Shown here: piece after piece, positions 43,786-55,352 of the stretch
Numbering within the stretch: position 1 is the first letter of the stretch
Layout: every line of letters starts with the position of its first letter
Assembly: GCA_036674765.1 (NCBI GenBank)
Contig: JARVKI010000015.1
Span: 124,001-188,000, forward strand
Length of the DNA: 64,000 bases
DNA from: Seiridium cupressi
Taxonomy: Eukaryota; Ascomycota; Sordariomycetes; Amphisphaeriales; Sporocadaceae
Direction of reading: 5' to 3'
The notes under the pieces: generated by a model
What the model was told of the DNA's origin: nothing
What the model saw: the letters and a program-made list of their open reading frames with translations, nothing else
Databases searched by the model: none
Made by a program: the position numbers and the translations under genes

Positions 43786-46700
43786 GGCTGACTGGATGGA
43801 TGGTTTTTGCTGCCATTCCGGCCCTCGCCCAGGTCATCATTCTGGAGCGGCTGTAGGAACAATCCTTAAGTGCGCAGTCATGTTTTGCGTGCAGATGGGC
43901 ATCCGACGGGGTTTTTGCAAGGATCGCAAACAAACATGACAGCATGCAGACCGACGAGGAGATTATGACTGCACCGAAACCTCTGAAAGGCCTCGTTTGG
44001 TAAGAAAGCCGGGCTGACGGGCAGCGCGGGTATACATCAAGGTCGCGCTGGCTTACGTAGATTGCTCCGTCACTTCTCCACGTATTATTCTCCGTGGGTT
44101 GAATATGAGCTCCTCAGAGCAAACGGATCCGCAAACTAGTGCATTGGCAATTTACGTTATCATAGTACAGATGTGGTCAGTTGTCTTCGAAAACTTGCCC
44201 GAGGTCAGCCGTCCATGCGGTAGAAAGCCTCTACTCATATGCCCCCCAAGTTAGTTAGCTTCATATGACGTGCGCATCTTGTCAAATATATGTGCAATTC
44301 CATTTTGGCAGCCCAATCAGACGGTTTGGCTCGCTATATACTAGGGAAGATTCGACGTCCTGACCATATTTTAGTATATCTTCCAGCTAATCAGAGTGAC
44401 TAAAGGACACTGGTGAACACTGAAATCTCTCGGCAGCGAAGCGCCGGCTCTTCAAAGATCTGATCAGTGCTCCGTTGCAGGTCCAGTTGTGTGCATCAGT
44501 ATTTTCAACATGCCTGATTGGCCTGCCTATCTGCATGTGAGAACCGGACTTTCCCATGTACAGGAGCAGGAGCTTGATGCTGGTGCTAGTATGTTCGCAG
44601 AAACGCTTATCACATAGCCAGTCATACCCATTCCATTTCCATGTGATGCAAGTCCGACACCACGTTCAATCGATCGCCCTTTAAGCCTCATGCCGCACAA
44701 GTAGGCGCCCCAGTCATGAGTGATTGATAATCAAATGTTCTTTTGCTGTATTTTCCCGCTTGTTATATTTTCATCCCTTGATGAGTTCTGTGACTCCCCG
44801 CCAAGAGTGTCACGGTCTCTGTATGACACGCAGCTAAACAAGGATCGGATTGTAGTTATTGAACACGTCAAACGGGTGGATGCCATATTCATTGGAGGAA
44901 TCATTAGGAGTCTCGAACTCACGAGACAAGTCAACTATCTAGCCAGAACGACGCAGGGTCAAATGACGAGAAAAGTAAGGACATCGCATTGAGCTACCTC
45001 GATCCGATGACAAGCCATGGGTGCGGGGACTCTTGAGAGTTGGATTGCAGCAGTGAGCAACAGTATCCCTTTACTCACTAAAGACTGAGGCAATATCGCC
45101 AATTAGCCATTTGAGTCGCACGACTTCTATTTCTCCGCGTTTCGCCGAAATAAGCAACGGCCTGGCATTGCAGAAACGTCGTGATCGTTACTCTTCCTGT
45201 GGCTAGCAACACAGAAGAAACATTTGTGGTCAACAAAGTAGACATGCACATGTTATTTGCTCTATAGTGATCGACACGAGAAGATCGATAGATGAAGACG
45301 CCAAGCTTTAGCGCTTTCGATGCTTGGGACTCGGATCGTCAGGTCGTGCTCAGATACTGTACCGCCTCGCTGTGGCTATCACTCTCGGCTTCGGCAATTC
45401 GAAGGGGCAGAATATTCTTCAGGCGTGGAAAACTCTGAAATTGGGAAAGATCAACAGGTCATTAACAAGGTGACTGTACGCTGGCCAATCGGGGGAGCGG
45501 TCCCATAATCTCGCTTGTCGTTTCACCACGCGGCCAGGCTGGGTTGGCGGCGTCGTGCGAGGCCAAGCTTTCCATCCCGTTGCCAGGGCCGGGAGCTGGC
45601 TTTTTTGTGAGCCATACTGCGGCGGGCCAGATTTTCCACGTAATATGCTAGACCTGAACGAAGAAAGCGTCAGCCCACTGTTTGGTGAGGCGGTGGGACT
45701 TTTGCTGGCACGAACTACTGAATCGTGGATCGAATAAAAATGCACTGCTAGTTAGATCATAGCCGAAACAGCCACAGCGCTCTTGTGCAGACGCGCGGCA
45801 TACAGCAGGACAGTAGGTGTTGCCATGGCGTGGTCCGTGATTGCTTCTTCTGCGTGCACTTAGTTTTGTAGCACTGGTGATATCCAGGGGCAAGTTCAGG
45901 CTCAACTGCTACACCACACGGCTTCCTTTGAGCTGTTGCACGAGTAGGTCACGGTTCGTTGTACGGTTGCGACCTCTACAGTCTGCATTCTGCAGTCAGA
46001 GGCTAGCTTGCAGTGAAGAGGAATATGTCACAACACGCTCGAGAGCATTGTTGTTTATTGATGGTGCCGTGTCCGGAAAGAACGCACGAGTAGTGAGCCG
46101 CAATGCACTGTAGTTTTGGGCGTGATTCTGAGCCTGAGCTAGTCTGAGCTCCTGGCTGGCTGAGGGGGAAAAAGGAGGGTTTCTGGGTTCCTGTCCAAGA
46201 TTTCCCCCCTGTTGCGTGCTGTCCTCCTAACAATTGTGTCGTGACCCTGCAGCAGTGCAGCCAAGAGCCCGTCGGACCAAGGCGTACCTGCATAAGTCGA
46301 GCCAGTAGGAGGCGGAGGAGCTTGGTGGTATGTGGGTCATAGAAACGCTGTCGGGTTGGGAAGCGCCCTGGCGGCGCGAATTCTTCGAGGCCGTCTCTGG
46401 GACCACCAAACGGACCGTTTCGCTGGATCTTGGCTGGCAATGGCCAGACCGTGAATACGTGAATACGAAGGCAGCATGACGACGAGCAGTGCGGCTGGGC
46501 GTTGGTTGCTGGTGGGCAGGCTCGCTGGAAATGAGCGACGGGTAACAGCAGAGACTTGAGGCAGACCAGATGAAGCAAGAGGCAGCAGAAGCCGGGGGTC
46601 AATTAGAGTTGACACAAGCCAAGCAGCGTGTTCCCGGGCAGAGGATAGGTGGGCATGGAAACAGGTTCGTTCGTCGTTCGTCCAAACACGACAGGAATGC

Positions 46701-46829
46701 GGAGTTGCATTTTAGACGGCGTGGGCACCAATACGGAGAGCGGGTGGGGCGCGCTCGTGATTCCAGACCAGCTGTCGATGCCCGGCCCCTGGAGCGCATG
46801 GGGCACCTGCGGGTGATGCTAGCTGTTAG
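43786..46829. other. Intergenic region without a supportable gene
   Basis: About 3 kb with ordinary to slightly AT-rich composition. A 199-codon minus-strand frame (46003-46602) has no motif and is not called. I find no RNA gene. Confidence 0.5.
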
Positions 46830-47128
46830 CCAATCAGACGGCCGCGGTGCCTGGAAACAGCAGTGCACCCGCGCCTTCTACCCCTGGCGCCCGTCCGATT
46901 CCACAAGCCATGGCCAGCGACGCCCCACTGTTTGCGCTGGCTACTGGGCCGCTTCCTTGACGCATCCCCCCAAAGCCCCCGTTCTCATTTAAAAGAAGTC
47001 CTCGTCCACTCCGGGCATTCGTAATCCTGGTTGCGTCCCATCAACTGTCTTTCTCTCTGCAATATACATTCATTACCGGTCGCCAGCCTCGACCCATCGT
47101 CACGGAGCATTTGGCCTCTGTTCTCGCG

Positions 47129-47166
<38 letters not shown>

Positions 47167-47476
47167 ACACCGATCTGTCAATTCCCTCTTTTACGATTGA
47201 CCTGTCTTTGTTGATACACTCCCTCCTTTGACCTGACTCGACTGACTGGCTGGTACCGACACACTCATTCTATTGCCGACTAAGCAAAAGTCAAAACCCA
47301 CAAGCAGAATCAGAGAAACATTCACTAAACTTAGACGGACGTCGATCACGCCAAGCAATCTCAGATCATCTGACATTGACCTCACGTCTCGACAACACCA
47401 AGCACGGCTCTACTTGAACCAGGCCGCCCTCCACGACAAGGTCCGTTTACTTGATCTCACAGCTCATCCTGCAAAG
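46830..47476 (+). promoter_or_regulatory. Promoter and ATG-free leader of the GH128 gene
   Basis: CCAAT at 46830-46834 and a TATA-like TTTAAAA at 46988-46994, followed by CT-rich sequence near 47,040 where transcription probably starts. From about 46,914 to the CDS start there is no ATG. A CAT trinucleotide repeat lies within the leader. Positions of the start site are inferred. Confidence 0.5.
47129..47166 (+). repeat. (CAT)12 microsatellite in the GH128 leader
   Basis: About twelve uninterrupted CAT units read in the register that contains no ATG on the coding strand. Confidence 0.9.
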
Positions 47477-48718
47477 ATGTTCTCCAAGTTCATCGTCCCG
47501 GCTCTTGCCGCCACGAACCTCCTCAATGGAGTTGAGGCTTCCAGCCGTCACCGACACATGCACAAGCGGGACGTTGTTTACGCTGCCACCGAGGTCGAGA
47601 TCGCCACCGTTTACGAGACCGTTACTGTTTACGCTGGCGAGGAGGCTACCGCTGCCACCGCCGATGCTGCTCCCCAGTCCTTCTACGCCGCTGCCCACCA
47701 CGGTTCGTCCTCATCTGCGGATTCAGTGACATCTGCGGCCCCTACTACCACTTACGCCGCTGCCACATCCGCCGCTCCCACCACTGCCACCACGGCAACC
47801 ACTGCGCCCGTGGTTGTGGCCGAGCCTGCCGCAACATCTAGCTCGACCACTCTGGCTACCATCGTCCAGTCCCCTGTTGTCGAGGAGGCCAGCACCACCA
47901 CGCCAGTGACAACTGCCGCTCCCACCACCTACGCTGCTACCACCACCACCGCTGCAGCCGCATCGACGACCACCAAAGCTTCTTCCACCGGCTCCTCCAG
48001 CAGCGGCGCTAAGCGAGGTCTCGGTTACAACGATGCATCTCTCGTCTCTACCATTGTCTCCGCTGCTTCCACCACCTTTGGCTGGTGCTACGACTGGGGC
48101 TTCACCAACGGAGGTCTGAGCGCCAGTGTTGCCTATGTTCCTATGCTTTGGGGTCCTACCCACTACGATTCCTCGTGGGATACCGCCGCCAAGGCAGCTG
48201 TTTCTTCCGGAAGCGAGGCTCTTTTCAGCTTCAACGAGTGCGACAATGCTGGCCAGGCCAACTTGGATGCTGCCACAGCCGCTAGCTACCACACGCAATA
48301 CCTTGGCCCCTACAAGGGACAAATTAAGATTGGTGCTCCTTCCATCACCAGCAGTGACACCACTGGTCAAGGTCTCTCTTGGCTCTCTGAATTCATGAAC
48401 AGCTGCGGCTCAGACTGCGCGCTTGACTTCATCAACCTGCACTGGTATGGTCCTGGTGGTGAGGAGGGAGCTCAGGAGTTCCTCGACTACCTCGTCAAGG
48501 CCAACACTCAGACCGGCTACAACGTCTGGGTTACTGAGTTCGGTACCGTCTCCGGTGACGAGGATGCGTTCCTAACCTACGCTCTCGACCAACTTGACAA
48601 CAACTCGACCTTCAGCTTTGTTGAGAAGTACGCATACTTCTACCTCGCTGAGGGTTACTTGTTCGACTCCACCACCGCCCTCAGCTCCGCTGGTAGCATC
48701 TATGCCTCTGCTTCGTAG
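47477..48718 (+). CDS. Secreted GH128-type (Asl1-like) beta-1,3-glucanase
   Basis: One intronless frame of 413 residues from ATG 47477; the same frame is open upstream but has no ATG there. Residues 1-21 form a signal peptide (FIVPALAATNLLNGVEA), followed by a Kex2-type Lys-Arg at 30-31 (HKRDVV). Residues ~50-175 are Ser/Thr/Ala-rich, a mucin-like linker likely O-mannosylated and wall-associated. The catalytic domain (~178-413) starts KRGLGYNDASL and keeps FNECDNAGQANL with the proposed acid/base Glu, INLHWYGPG, and WVTEFGTVSG with the nucleophile Glu. GH128 proteins hydrolyse beta-1,3-glucan and, as S. pombe Asl1, contribute to the wall or spore surface. C-biased third positions suggest high expression. 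There is no GPI signal at the end. Confidence 0.9.
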   Translation: MFSKFIVPALAATNLLNGVEASSRHRHMHKRDVVYAATEVEIATVYETVTVYAGEEATAATADAAPQSFYAAAHHGSSSSADSVTSAAPTTTYAAATSAAPTTATTATTAPVVVAEPAATSSSTTLATIVQSPVVEEASTTTPVTTAAPTTYAATTTTAAAASTTTKASSTGSSSSGAKRGLGYNDASLVSTIVSAASTTFGWCYDWGFTNGGLSASVAYVPMLWGPTHYDSSWDTAAKAAVSSGSEALFSFNECDNAGQANLDAATAASYHTQYLGPYKGQIKIGAPSITSSDTTGQGLSWLSEFMNSCGSDCALDFINLHWYGPGGEEGAQEFLDYLVKANTQTGYNVWVTEFGTVSGDEDAFLTYALDQLDNNSTFSFVEKYAYFYLAEGYLFDSTTALSSAGSIYASAS

Positions 48719-50019
48719 ATGAATCTTGACCAAGCGAACTAGGATCTTTTCTTCTTGTATCACTTCTAGGGGAGAGGCAATCTCGCATTGGGATGGCGTG
48801 ACAAAATCGGCTTCAATTGTACATATTTGAATATGGCCTACCATAAGAGGCAAGCCGGATATCTGGCCTGGGAAATTTCTCCCCGACGGATTTCGGATCG
48901 TTTTGATTTAGATGGACAGGCAATCTCAGGATCAAAGATAGATTCATGAGCTCACGAACTCACACGAAATGAACTGCGTTGCATTGTGACAAGTAAATCT
49001 TGATGTTTCTACATAATCGTTAACTCCCCCTTTAAAAAGGCACTATTGCCGTCCTTTTCACGGGGCGGCGGTCCTATGCACTTTCACAATGGGTTATCAT
49101 ATCTTCAAGTAACTAGTGAATATGAATGTGACCATGACTCGGGCCCCACGCTACCTACCTTTGACATGCGGACTTTGCCATGCGCTACTACGTAAGATGC
49201 ATGCTTGCTCGATCATATACTGGCCACGCTATCTGGTCTAGTGCTCGAGTGGGTAGTATCCAAGCACTCGATGAGACATTGATCGACGTCCATTTGTTCG
49301 CACGACTCATTGCTTCCCATCTCGTATTAACACGCCCCGATATAATCGCAGGTGGGCCTATACGAGCGGGCGCGAATCTTTAGTTCACAAACTGGGTTAT
49401 GCTTTGGTTTTTGTCGTCCAACGCATCTGGCATTCCCCGGCCGTTGGGAATAAGCTCGGGATCAGCCTTTGGCCTAACTCTAGGCGTATGAATGCTTATT
49501 AAACCTTGTTTCCCCTCGGCTGCAACAGTAATGTTCTTGGTGAAAAGTTTGTTCTGATCAGCATTCTTCTAGAGTGGCCTTTTCAGCGATCGGCTCCGAG
49601 TTGGGTGGGCATGTAGTGGATAAGCATAACACTATCCCTTGAATTCGTACCTTGACAACCACAAATCATAGATGTGTGGCAATGTTGGATTGGAGTAGGA
49701 AATATACATATGTAGGTACGAAGAAGTGCCGTCGTTGTTCTAGATTCTCAACGGTGTAGATCCCTCCTGCAATTGACCGCAGATGGCACCTACGTCAACG
49801 CAGCTCGAGTCCCTGACTCGGGCGACAAGACAGAGCTCGGTTCCAATCATGAAGTTGGGCGAGTGACCTTCACGTGGTGATTTCACCCATTCTTTGCAAA
49901 TTGGCTGGTCGAAACCATGCTGTTTTTGAGTCTATCGTGCAGGTCTGCTCTAATCTGCCGAGCCCGTCTTCAACCTCGAGACAATTTTACATGTACTGCT
50001 TTGGGCAGGGTCCCGCAGC
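48719..50019. other. Convergent intergenic region
   Basis: It contains the 3' UTRs of the GH128 gene and of the convergent membrane protein gene. No frame or RNA gene can be supported. Confidence 0.5.
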
Positions 50020-51724
50020 TCATGGCATTGTCGTTGGCTGCATCTTTTTTTCTACCACGCCGATAGCACCCTCATGAGCGGATTCCGGGCTCTCTAATAG
50101 GTTCATTGTCGATACCCCATCCGAGCACAATCGTCCATGTTCTCTGTATCCCTCCTCAAACTTGTCACTGTCCGGTAACTCGGTCGAGCGAAACGTGTTG
50201 GTTGGCCTGAAGGGATACGCCGTGACGTCCATTTCTTCGTCTTTGGTGGTATTGCTCATGTTTCTGTGAAGCCCTCCTGCCGCTCCTCCTCCCAGGAAAT
50301 CACGGTGACGGCTCGGTGTTGTGCGATCCCTGCTGCTATCTCCATGGTACGTGGGCAGCGAGTTCTGGTCGGCAGCGCTCCCGGTGGCGGCATTATCCCG
50401 GGAGGTGACCCATTGGATGATAACCGCAGAGAAGAGAACTGTGTGATGGAACGGCCAGAGATTAGCTAGGGCACCTTCTCATAGACTTCAACAAGAGAGT
50501 GGAGCGGCTCAGTGCTTACTGTCGCAGTTACAGCAAAGTAGACAAACCCATCCCGGTTCGCCGTCAAGTGCCATGAGGACGGTCAAGTTGCTACGATGGC
50601 TATGTCAGCTAGCGATTGGACATCGTTGAGAGGTTAATTTACACCACGCTTGAGACAGTCGTGGACAGAGCCCCGACGAACGTTCGCATAGCCACGGTTC
50701 GAAGTCGTATGTTGGCTGGTGTTCGTGGCATATCTTTGAAGGAGTATAAGCCTAGAGTTATTAGCTATACACCATATAGAAATCCACTAGACTTGAGGCG
50801 TAAAGGGACTCACAACGAAGTGGTATTATAAAAAGTATGGTGAGGTATATCTAATTACTGTCGTTAGTAGTTGGAAGCACCTGCAAGAAACGACGGCCTT
50901 CTCACATTGACAAGCAAATCGAATGTGATCAGAGGCACCATGGCAATTTTCTTCATCCCTATGATGCAAAGACCATTCTCGAGACGGGTTATGCGGCTGC
51001 GGGAAAAGTGGGCAGGTCAGCTGGATTCCGCACGAGAGGCAGTAGAGCCAACAGCAGTCGCTCTTACAAGATGAAATTCAGTAGTGACACGATAATGTAG
51101 ACGCCTGTAAATGATCAGTTTGCTGATATCAACAGAAACCATCAAGGCAACTAACCAAGCATCCCGAATGAGTTGAAACAGTATAGCTTTGACTGCAGCC
51201 TTGGCTTTGCGCCATTTCGGACGACAAACTGGATCGTCATGTTAGTGTTGATGCATTCGGCCGGCTGAATTCCAGTGCACTTACAGCTTTCTCGACCAGG
51301 AACAAGTAGACCAACTGACAATGGATTAGCTCGAGTTCTGCCTATTCTTGAAGTAACTTACGATTTTGGTGGAAACATAGCAAATTAAGCAGAGTAGGAT
51401 CGCCGAAGAGCATAACCCATAGCTCGAGTTTATTCCAGCTCCATGCTTCAAGATAGCCGTGATGAATACGAAGAGCCAAGAGTCAACAAATATGGCGAAC
51501 ACAACTGTACCACCGGTTGTCAGCAGTGAGGTCTACAGAAGAAGAAAGAAACATACTCCAGACGATGAGCGGCAATTTCCTCCAATTCGTTATGGCTAAA
51601 GACCTCTGAGCTGATGTTGATGTTAGTGGCGGATAACATGAACTGTGAGTTTCGAGGTTCACCAACTGATAAATGATGACAGGATCGCTATTGAGAGGAG
51701 TGATACGAAGACATCCGTGATCAT
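50020..51724 (-). CDS. Seven-helix fungal membrane protein of unknown function, 11 exons
   Basis: None of the single frames is long, but eleven exons join without a stop: 51667-51724, 51557-51610, 51362-51504, 51285-51314, 51156-51228, 51068-51104, 50906-50996, 50814-50850, 50643-50733, 50520-50590 and 50020-50465; 376 residues. All introns are GT-AG, 47-80 nt. Hydrophobic stretches: FVSLLSIAILSSFI, IVFAIFVDSWLFVFITAIL, ILLCLICYVSTKILVYLF, MLGVYIIVSLLNFI, PLITFDLLVNIYLTILFIIPL, a TTVSSVVNLTVLMAL helix, and VLFSAVIIQWVTS; about seven helices, then a ~140-residue hydrophilic tail. Motifs AITNWRKLPLIVW and GLCIIGMKKIAM recall an uncharacterised fungal membrane family; I cannot name it. A receptor-like topology is only inference. 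The start is uncertain: an ATG at 51768 opens another frame (PTWNPSVV) that stops after 15 codons. Confidence 0.75.
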
Positions 51725-53809
51725 ACCACCGATGGGTTCCACGTGGGCGGATGGGAGGGAAATTCCATCTTCTCGGGGTGACAGACGAGGCGGCATCGTA
51801 AATTATGCACTTCTCGCACTCGCTATCTTCTCTGAACGCTGCTCTCAACGGCCCATAAACATGTCGTATATCAAAATATGTGGTATAGGCGGAGAGGGGG
51901 GAGTATGGTGACAAGAAGGTCAAGCCGTGCTCTTCTTGCGTTACTCAGACCCGAGGAACGATCAAGGTAGAGAGGCGAAATGTTCAACGACCTCGCGAGC
52001 AATGTGGTAATAAAAGGATAGGTATAACTGTAGTAGCTGTAGTCTCCGATGTGGGCCAACACCCAAGGGAGGCAAGGTGTCTCGTTTTTTAAGTGAATTA
52101 CTCCCGTGCACCGTGGAGGTCGAAAGAATGTGTTCTTCAGCTCGGTCCTAAAGCGGGAAAGCAATCATCTAATGTTCTGCCCAAGGACAGCAGAGATGGA
52201 CGAGGGACCCTGTCATTATGAGCAGGGACTCGACTCGCACTCAAAGTTACCATTGGGCCGGGAAGTTCCAGGATAGATCTGCCGTCGCTCAGGCGCCATA
52301 TCGATCAGACTGACGAGTTCCAAGACCGGAGGCGCTGATAGCTGGTCATTCCCATATCACACACAATTCGAATTGGTCGCGCCGACACACCAGCTGCGTG
52401 CAGTAGCCTCTGAGGGCAGCCCTAAAGCCAAATAGAAGAATAAAATGGCTGTCTCGCCTAGAGCGGGCGGCCGCAGCCCCGACGAGCCCATTGCGAACGC
52501 CGTCAAGGCCTAGCGGCAGCACACTATTCGAGTTGCGACGGTGCCCCAAGACGCTGGATGCCTCTACGGTAGATCCGGGAACGACCTTTGCGGCGGGGTT
52601 CCGGGGGTCAGTATGGCCAATGGTCATACCAGCTAGATACATTAGACCTAAACTCTATGCCTGCGGAACTCTTATATTGGTAGGCACGAAGCACCATGAT
52701 GTGGGTGAAATCCGGCTCGACCCGGAAATTCGGAAAGGTGGCTTGCCACGCTTTAAGACATGCCGATGCATCAAGTGTAGCCCTGTCCACTCTATTGGGC
52801 AGTAGTCTGCCTGCACGCCAGGCCAATGTTGCAGCTCTCCTCATGATGAGTGTCTGACTCTACTCCAGCTTTGTGACTGGCTGGCGGGACCGACTGAGCG
52901 GAACAGCCGTAACAGCTTGTCTTGCTATAGCCCGACCACAAGCGGGGAGAAGCAAGTAAGACAATTCCCGCTCACCCGCACGGTCAAAAGTGACGAAATA
53001 AAGATATTGGACATGTGCTCCATGGAACCTGTCCATTGAGGCATCATAAAAGACGTCAATCTTCCCCAATAGATTTGGGAGAGGACGTGGTCCCTTTTGC
53101 TGACACGGAAAGTCCCTGATGGCGCGCTGTCGTGGAGTACACTTCAATAGACCGAACCAACAAAAATGCGGCATGTCCTTCGTTAGTACAGACAATACGT
53201 CCAACTAGTCTTTATTGTAATTATTTATCTCTGGAGAATACGTCGTATTGCAAGACTAGTCGTTTCTGTTCATTTCCGCCGAGGTTCTACTGGTTGATGT
53301 TTTAACAAGCCTTTACTTTAGACGCATTGCATCAATTGAGATAATGAACAATGCTTATGATATATATAATGCCATACAGGGTATAGGCGAGTTGGCACGT
53401 ACGTTCGGTTCCGGGTTCGCTATTATTTAAGCGGTGACAACAAGAATACGACAAACGAACCGCAACCCCAATGAACCTGGTGACCCAGACCAGTAGGGAG
53501 GGAAAAAAAAAAAAAAAAAAAACGCCATCCCAATGCAATTTTCAGCGAAGCCCATGTCTGACTTATGCCATAGCCATGGAAATATCGCCAAGGCACTACC
53601 CAATCCACAAGCCAACGCCGAGCACCTCAGATTATTACGCCATCTGGATCCTCCCGGTTCCCAGCCCAATGTTCATTAAGCATGATGATTCTATGCATTT
53701 ACCTACCACCTATCATTTGGTGTTCATTCCGTCGTTTCGATAACCAGATCTTGATGCTCGTTTCAATTCTTTGGGACATGAACATAAAAGAAGGCACACA
53801 CACTTCGTC
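51725..53809. other. Intergenic region with short open frames only
   Basis: Minus-strand frames of 80-115 codons at 52346-53204 follow one another in different phases and could be a relic, but no motif identifies them. The A20 tract (53503-53522) lies in the 3' flank of the RING gene. Confidence 0.45.
53503..53522 (+). repeat. A20 homopolymer
   Basis: Twenty consecutive A bases, about 290 bases beyond the stop of the RING-H2 gene (as T20 on its coding strand). Confidence 0.9.
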
Positions 53810-55352
53810 TCACGACTGCGTTCTCGTACGAATGTGGAATTTCTCCCGTAACCTGTCAGTGAGTCTTGCGTGATGAGTACCTTGCTGGGCAACAACCGCC
53901 TCGTCAGACCGGCCTTGTTCGCGGATCTGCCTCAGAGCCTGGATTCGTTCGTCCACGGATGCATGCCGAAGTCGATTCCAATCCAACAAGCGCGATCGAC
54001 GTCGGTCCTGCCTGGTTTCTGCTTCGGAGTTCTCTGGAGCAGTTTCGCCTTCGTTCAAACCATTGGCAGTTGTCTGTTCAGCAGAGTTCCTGCTTTCACT
54101 GGTCGAACCTTGTGGGCGAAGGTCGAGCCGGCTATGAGGTGTCAATTAGTCGCAGGGCAAGTAGGGATGGGGGCTTTTGTACTTACCATAGAGGGCATGT
54201 GCCTGAGACATTAACCAACCACGGGTCGATACAGGCGGGATGAAACTTGTGACCACAAGGGAGGACTCTCACATCCTCTCCAACGGTGAAATCTTCTGTA
54301 CAAATGGTACAGCCCAGGTGCTCGTCACTCGCATTGTCACCCTGGGTAGGGGGAGTTGCGCCCGAGCCTACCGCAGCGCCGTTCTTGTCTGCGGCAATTG
54401 TGCCTTCAGCCGGCACTGCCTGTCCTGCCGGGTTGGTCGATGACTTTGCCTGTACCGGCTCAGGGGAATCTACTTGGCGGTCACCGGGAACGCTCTCTAA
54501 TTCTTGGTCTGAATCGCCCTTGACAGGATGTGGATCTCCGAACTTGACGATGGGAAGAGTTTCCAGAACGGCCCTTGCAAGACCCCTGGCTCGGCTTTGT
54601 CTGGGACGGCCACCATATCCTGCACGTGGGCCATATCTTTCTGGATGTCTATGAGCACGAACAGCACCAGTTGCAATGATCACCAGGAACAAGAGCGTTA
54701 TCAGTCCGGTAATGCTGTACAAGATACTCATGGCGACGGCAGAGTTACTTCCCCCGTTGGCGTCCGTAGCCGATGCAGACCCAGACGTGGTAGTATTGCC
54801 GCTGATCGTAGCTTCGACAGTACTCGCAGAACCAACAGCGGTCGAGTTCCTTGTCGCCCAGGCATCGTCGGAGCTGACCATGCTCCAAATAGATTGATAG
54901 GTAAGGTCGTTTCCTACAAGCGAGCAATATGCCAGACTCGAATTAGTCGTATATAGAAGAATGGCCTTCGGGTGGGTCGGTGAGTCCATCAGGCCGTTGA
55001 GCACATCGCTTGGGGAGATGTTCGATTGTTCCGTATTCGGATCGCAGGAAACATAAGCAATACGGCTCGTGTCATTGAACTCGTTGTAATTGCTTTGATC
55101 CACCCCAACTAAGGAACCCCGAACGGATATTGCATTGACCGCAGCGAGGGTCGTGTTGAGACCAACACCCTCTGTCAGCGGCACAACCGGGTACTGTGAT
55201 GCGACTGGCATGGCATTCGAGGGGTCGAGGGAAACCACCATGCCGTAGTCGGCAAAATATTGAGGCAGCTGGGCCTCGGGAGCCGTTACGGCTTGGTCGG
55301 CAACCACAGCTACGGGAAGTAGCATCGCCAGCGCTTTGGAGAGACGAGCCAT
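53810..55352 (-). CDS. Membrane-anchored RING-H2 E3 ubiquitin ligase
   Basis: Two exons, 54187-55352 and 53810-54131, intron 55 nt with phase 2; 495 residues. Signal peptide 1-20 (LSKALAMLLPVAVVA), a lumenal domain to ~200 with many Asn-X-Ser/Thr sites, one transmembrane helix at ~207-229 (ILYSITGLITLLFLVII), a basic stop-transfer AHRHPERYGPR, then a RING-H2 finger: Cys348, Cys351, Cys366, His368, His371, Cys374, Cys386 and Cys389. The last Cys codon is split by the intron, so only the spliced form has a complete finger. The tail is charged (RRRSRLLDWNRLR). This layout is that of PA-TM-RING and similar endomembrane ligases that ubiquitinate membrane proteins for vacuolar or proteasomal turnover. 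The lumenal part is not clearly a PA domain. Confidence 0.88.

Noticed and set aside
46003..46602. 199-codon minus-strand frame with many Cys
   Set aside because: No family pattern, no cysteine spacing of a known fold, and GC-rich chance open frames are common here.
52346..53204. Series of minus-strand frames that could be a decayed gene
   Set aside because: Frames follow one another but no segment matches any family I know, so I cannot call a pseudogene.
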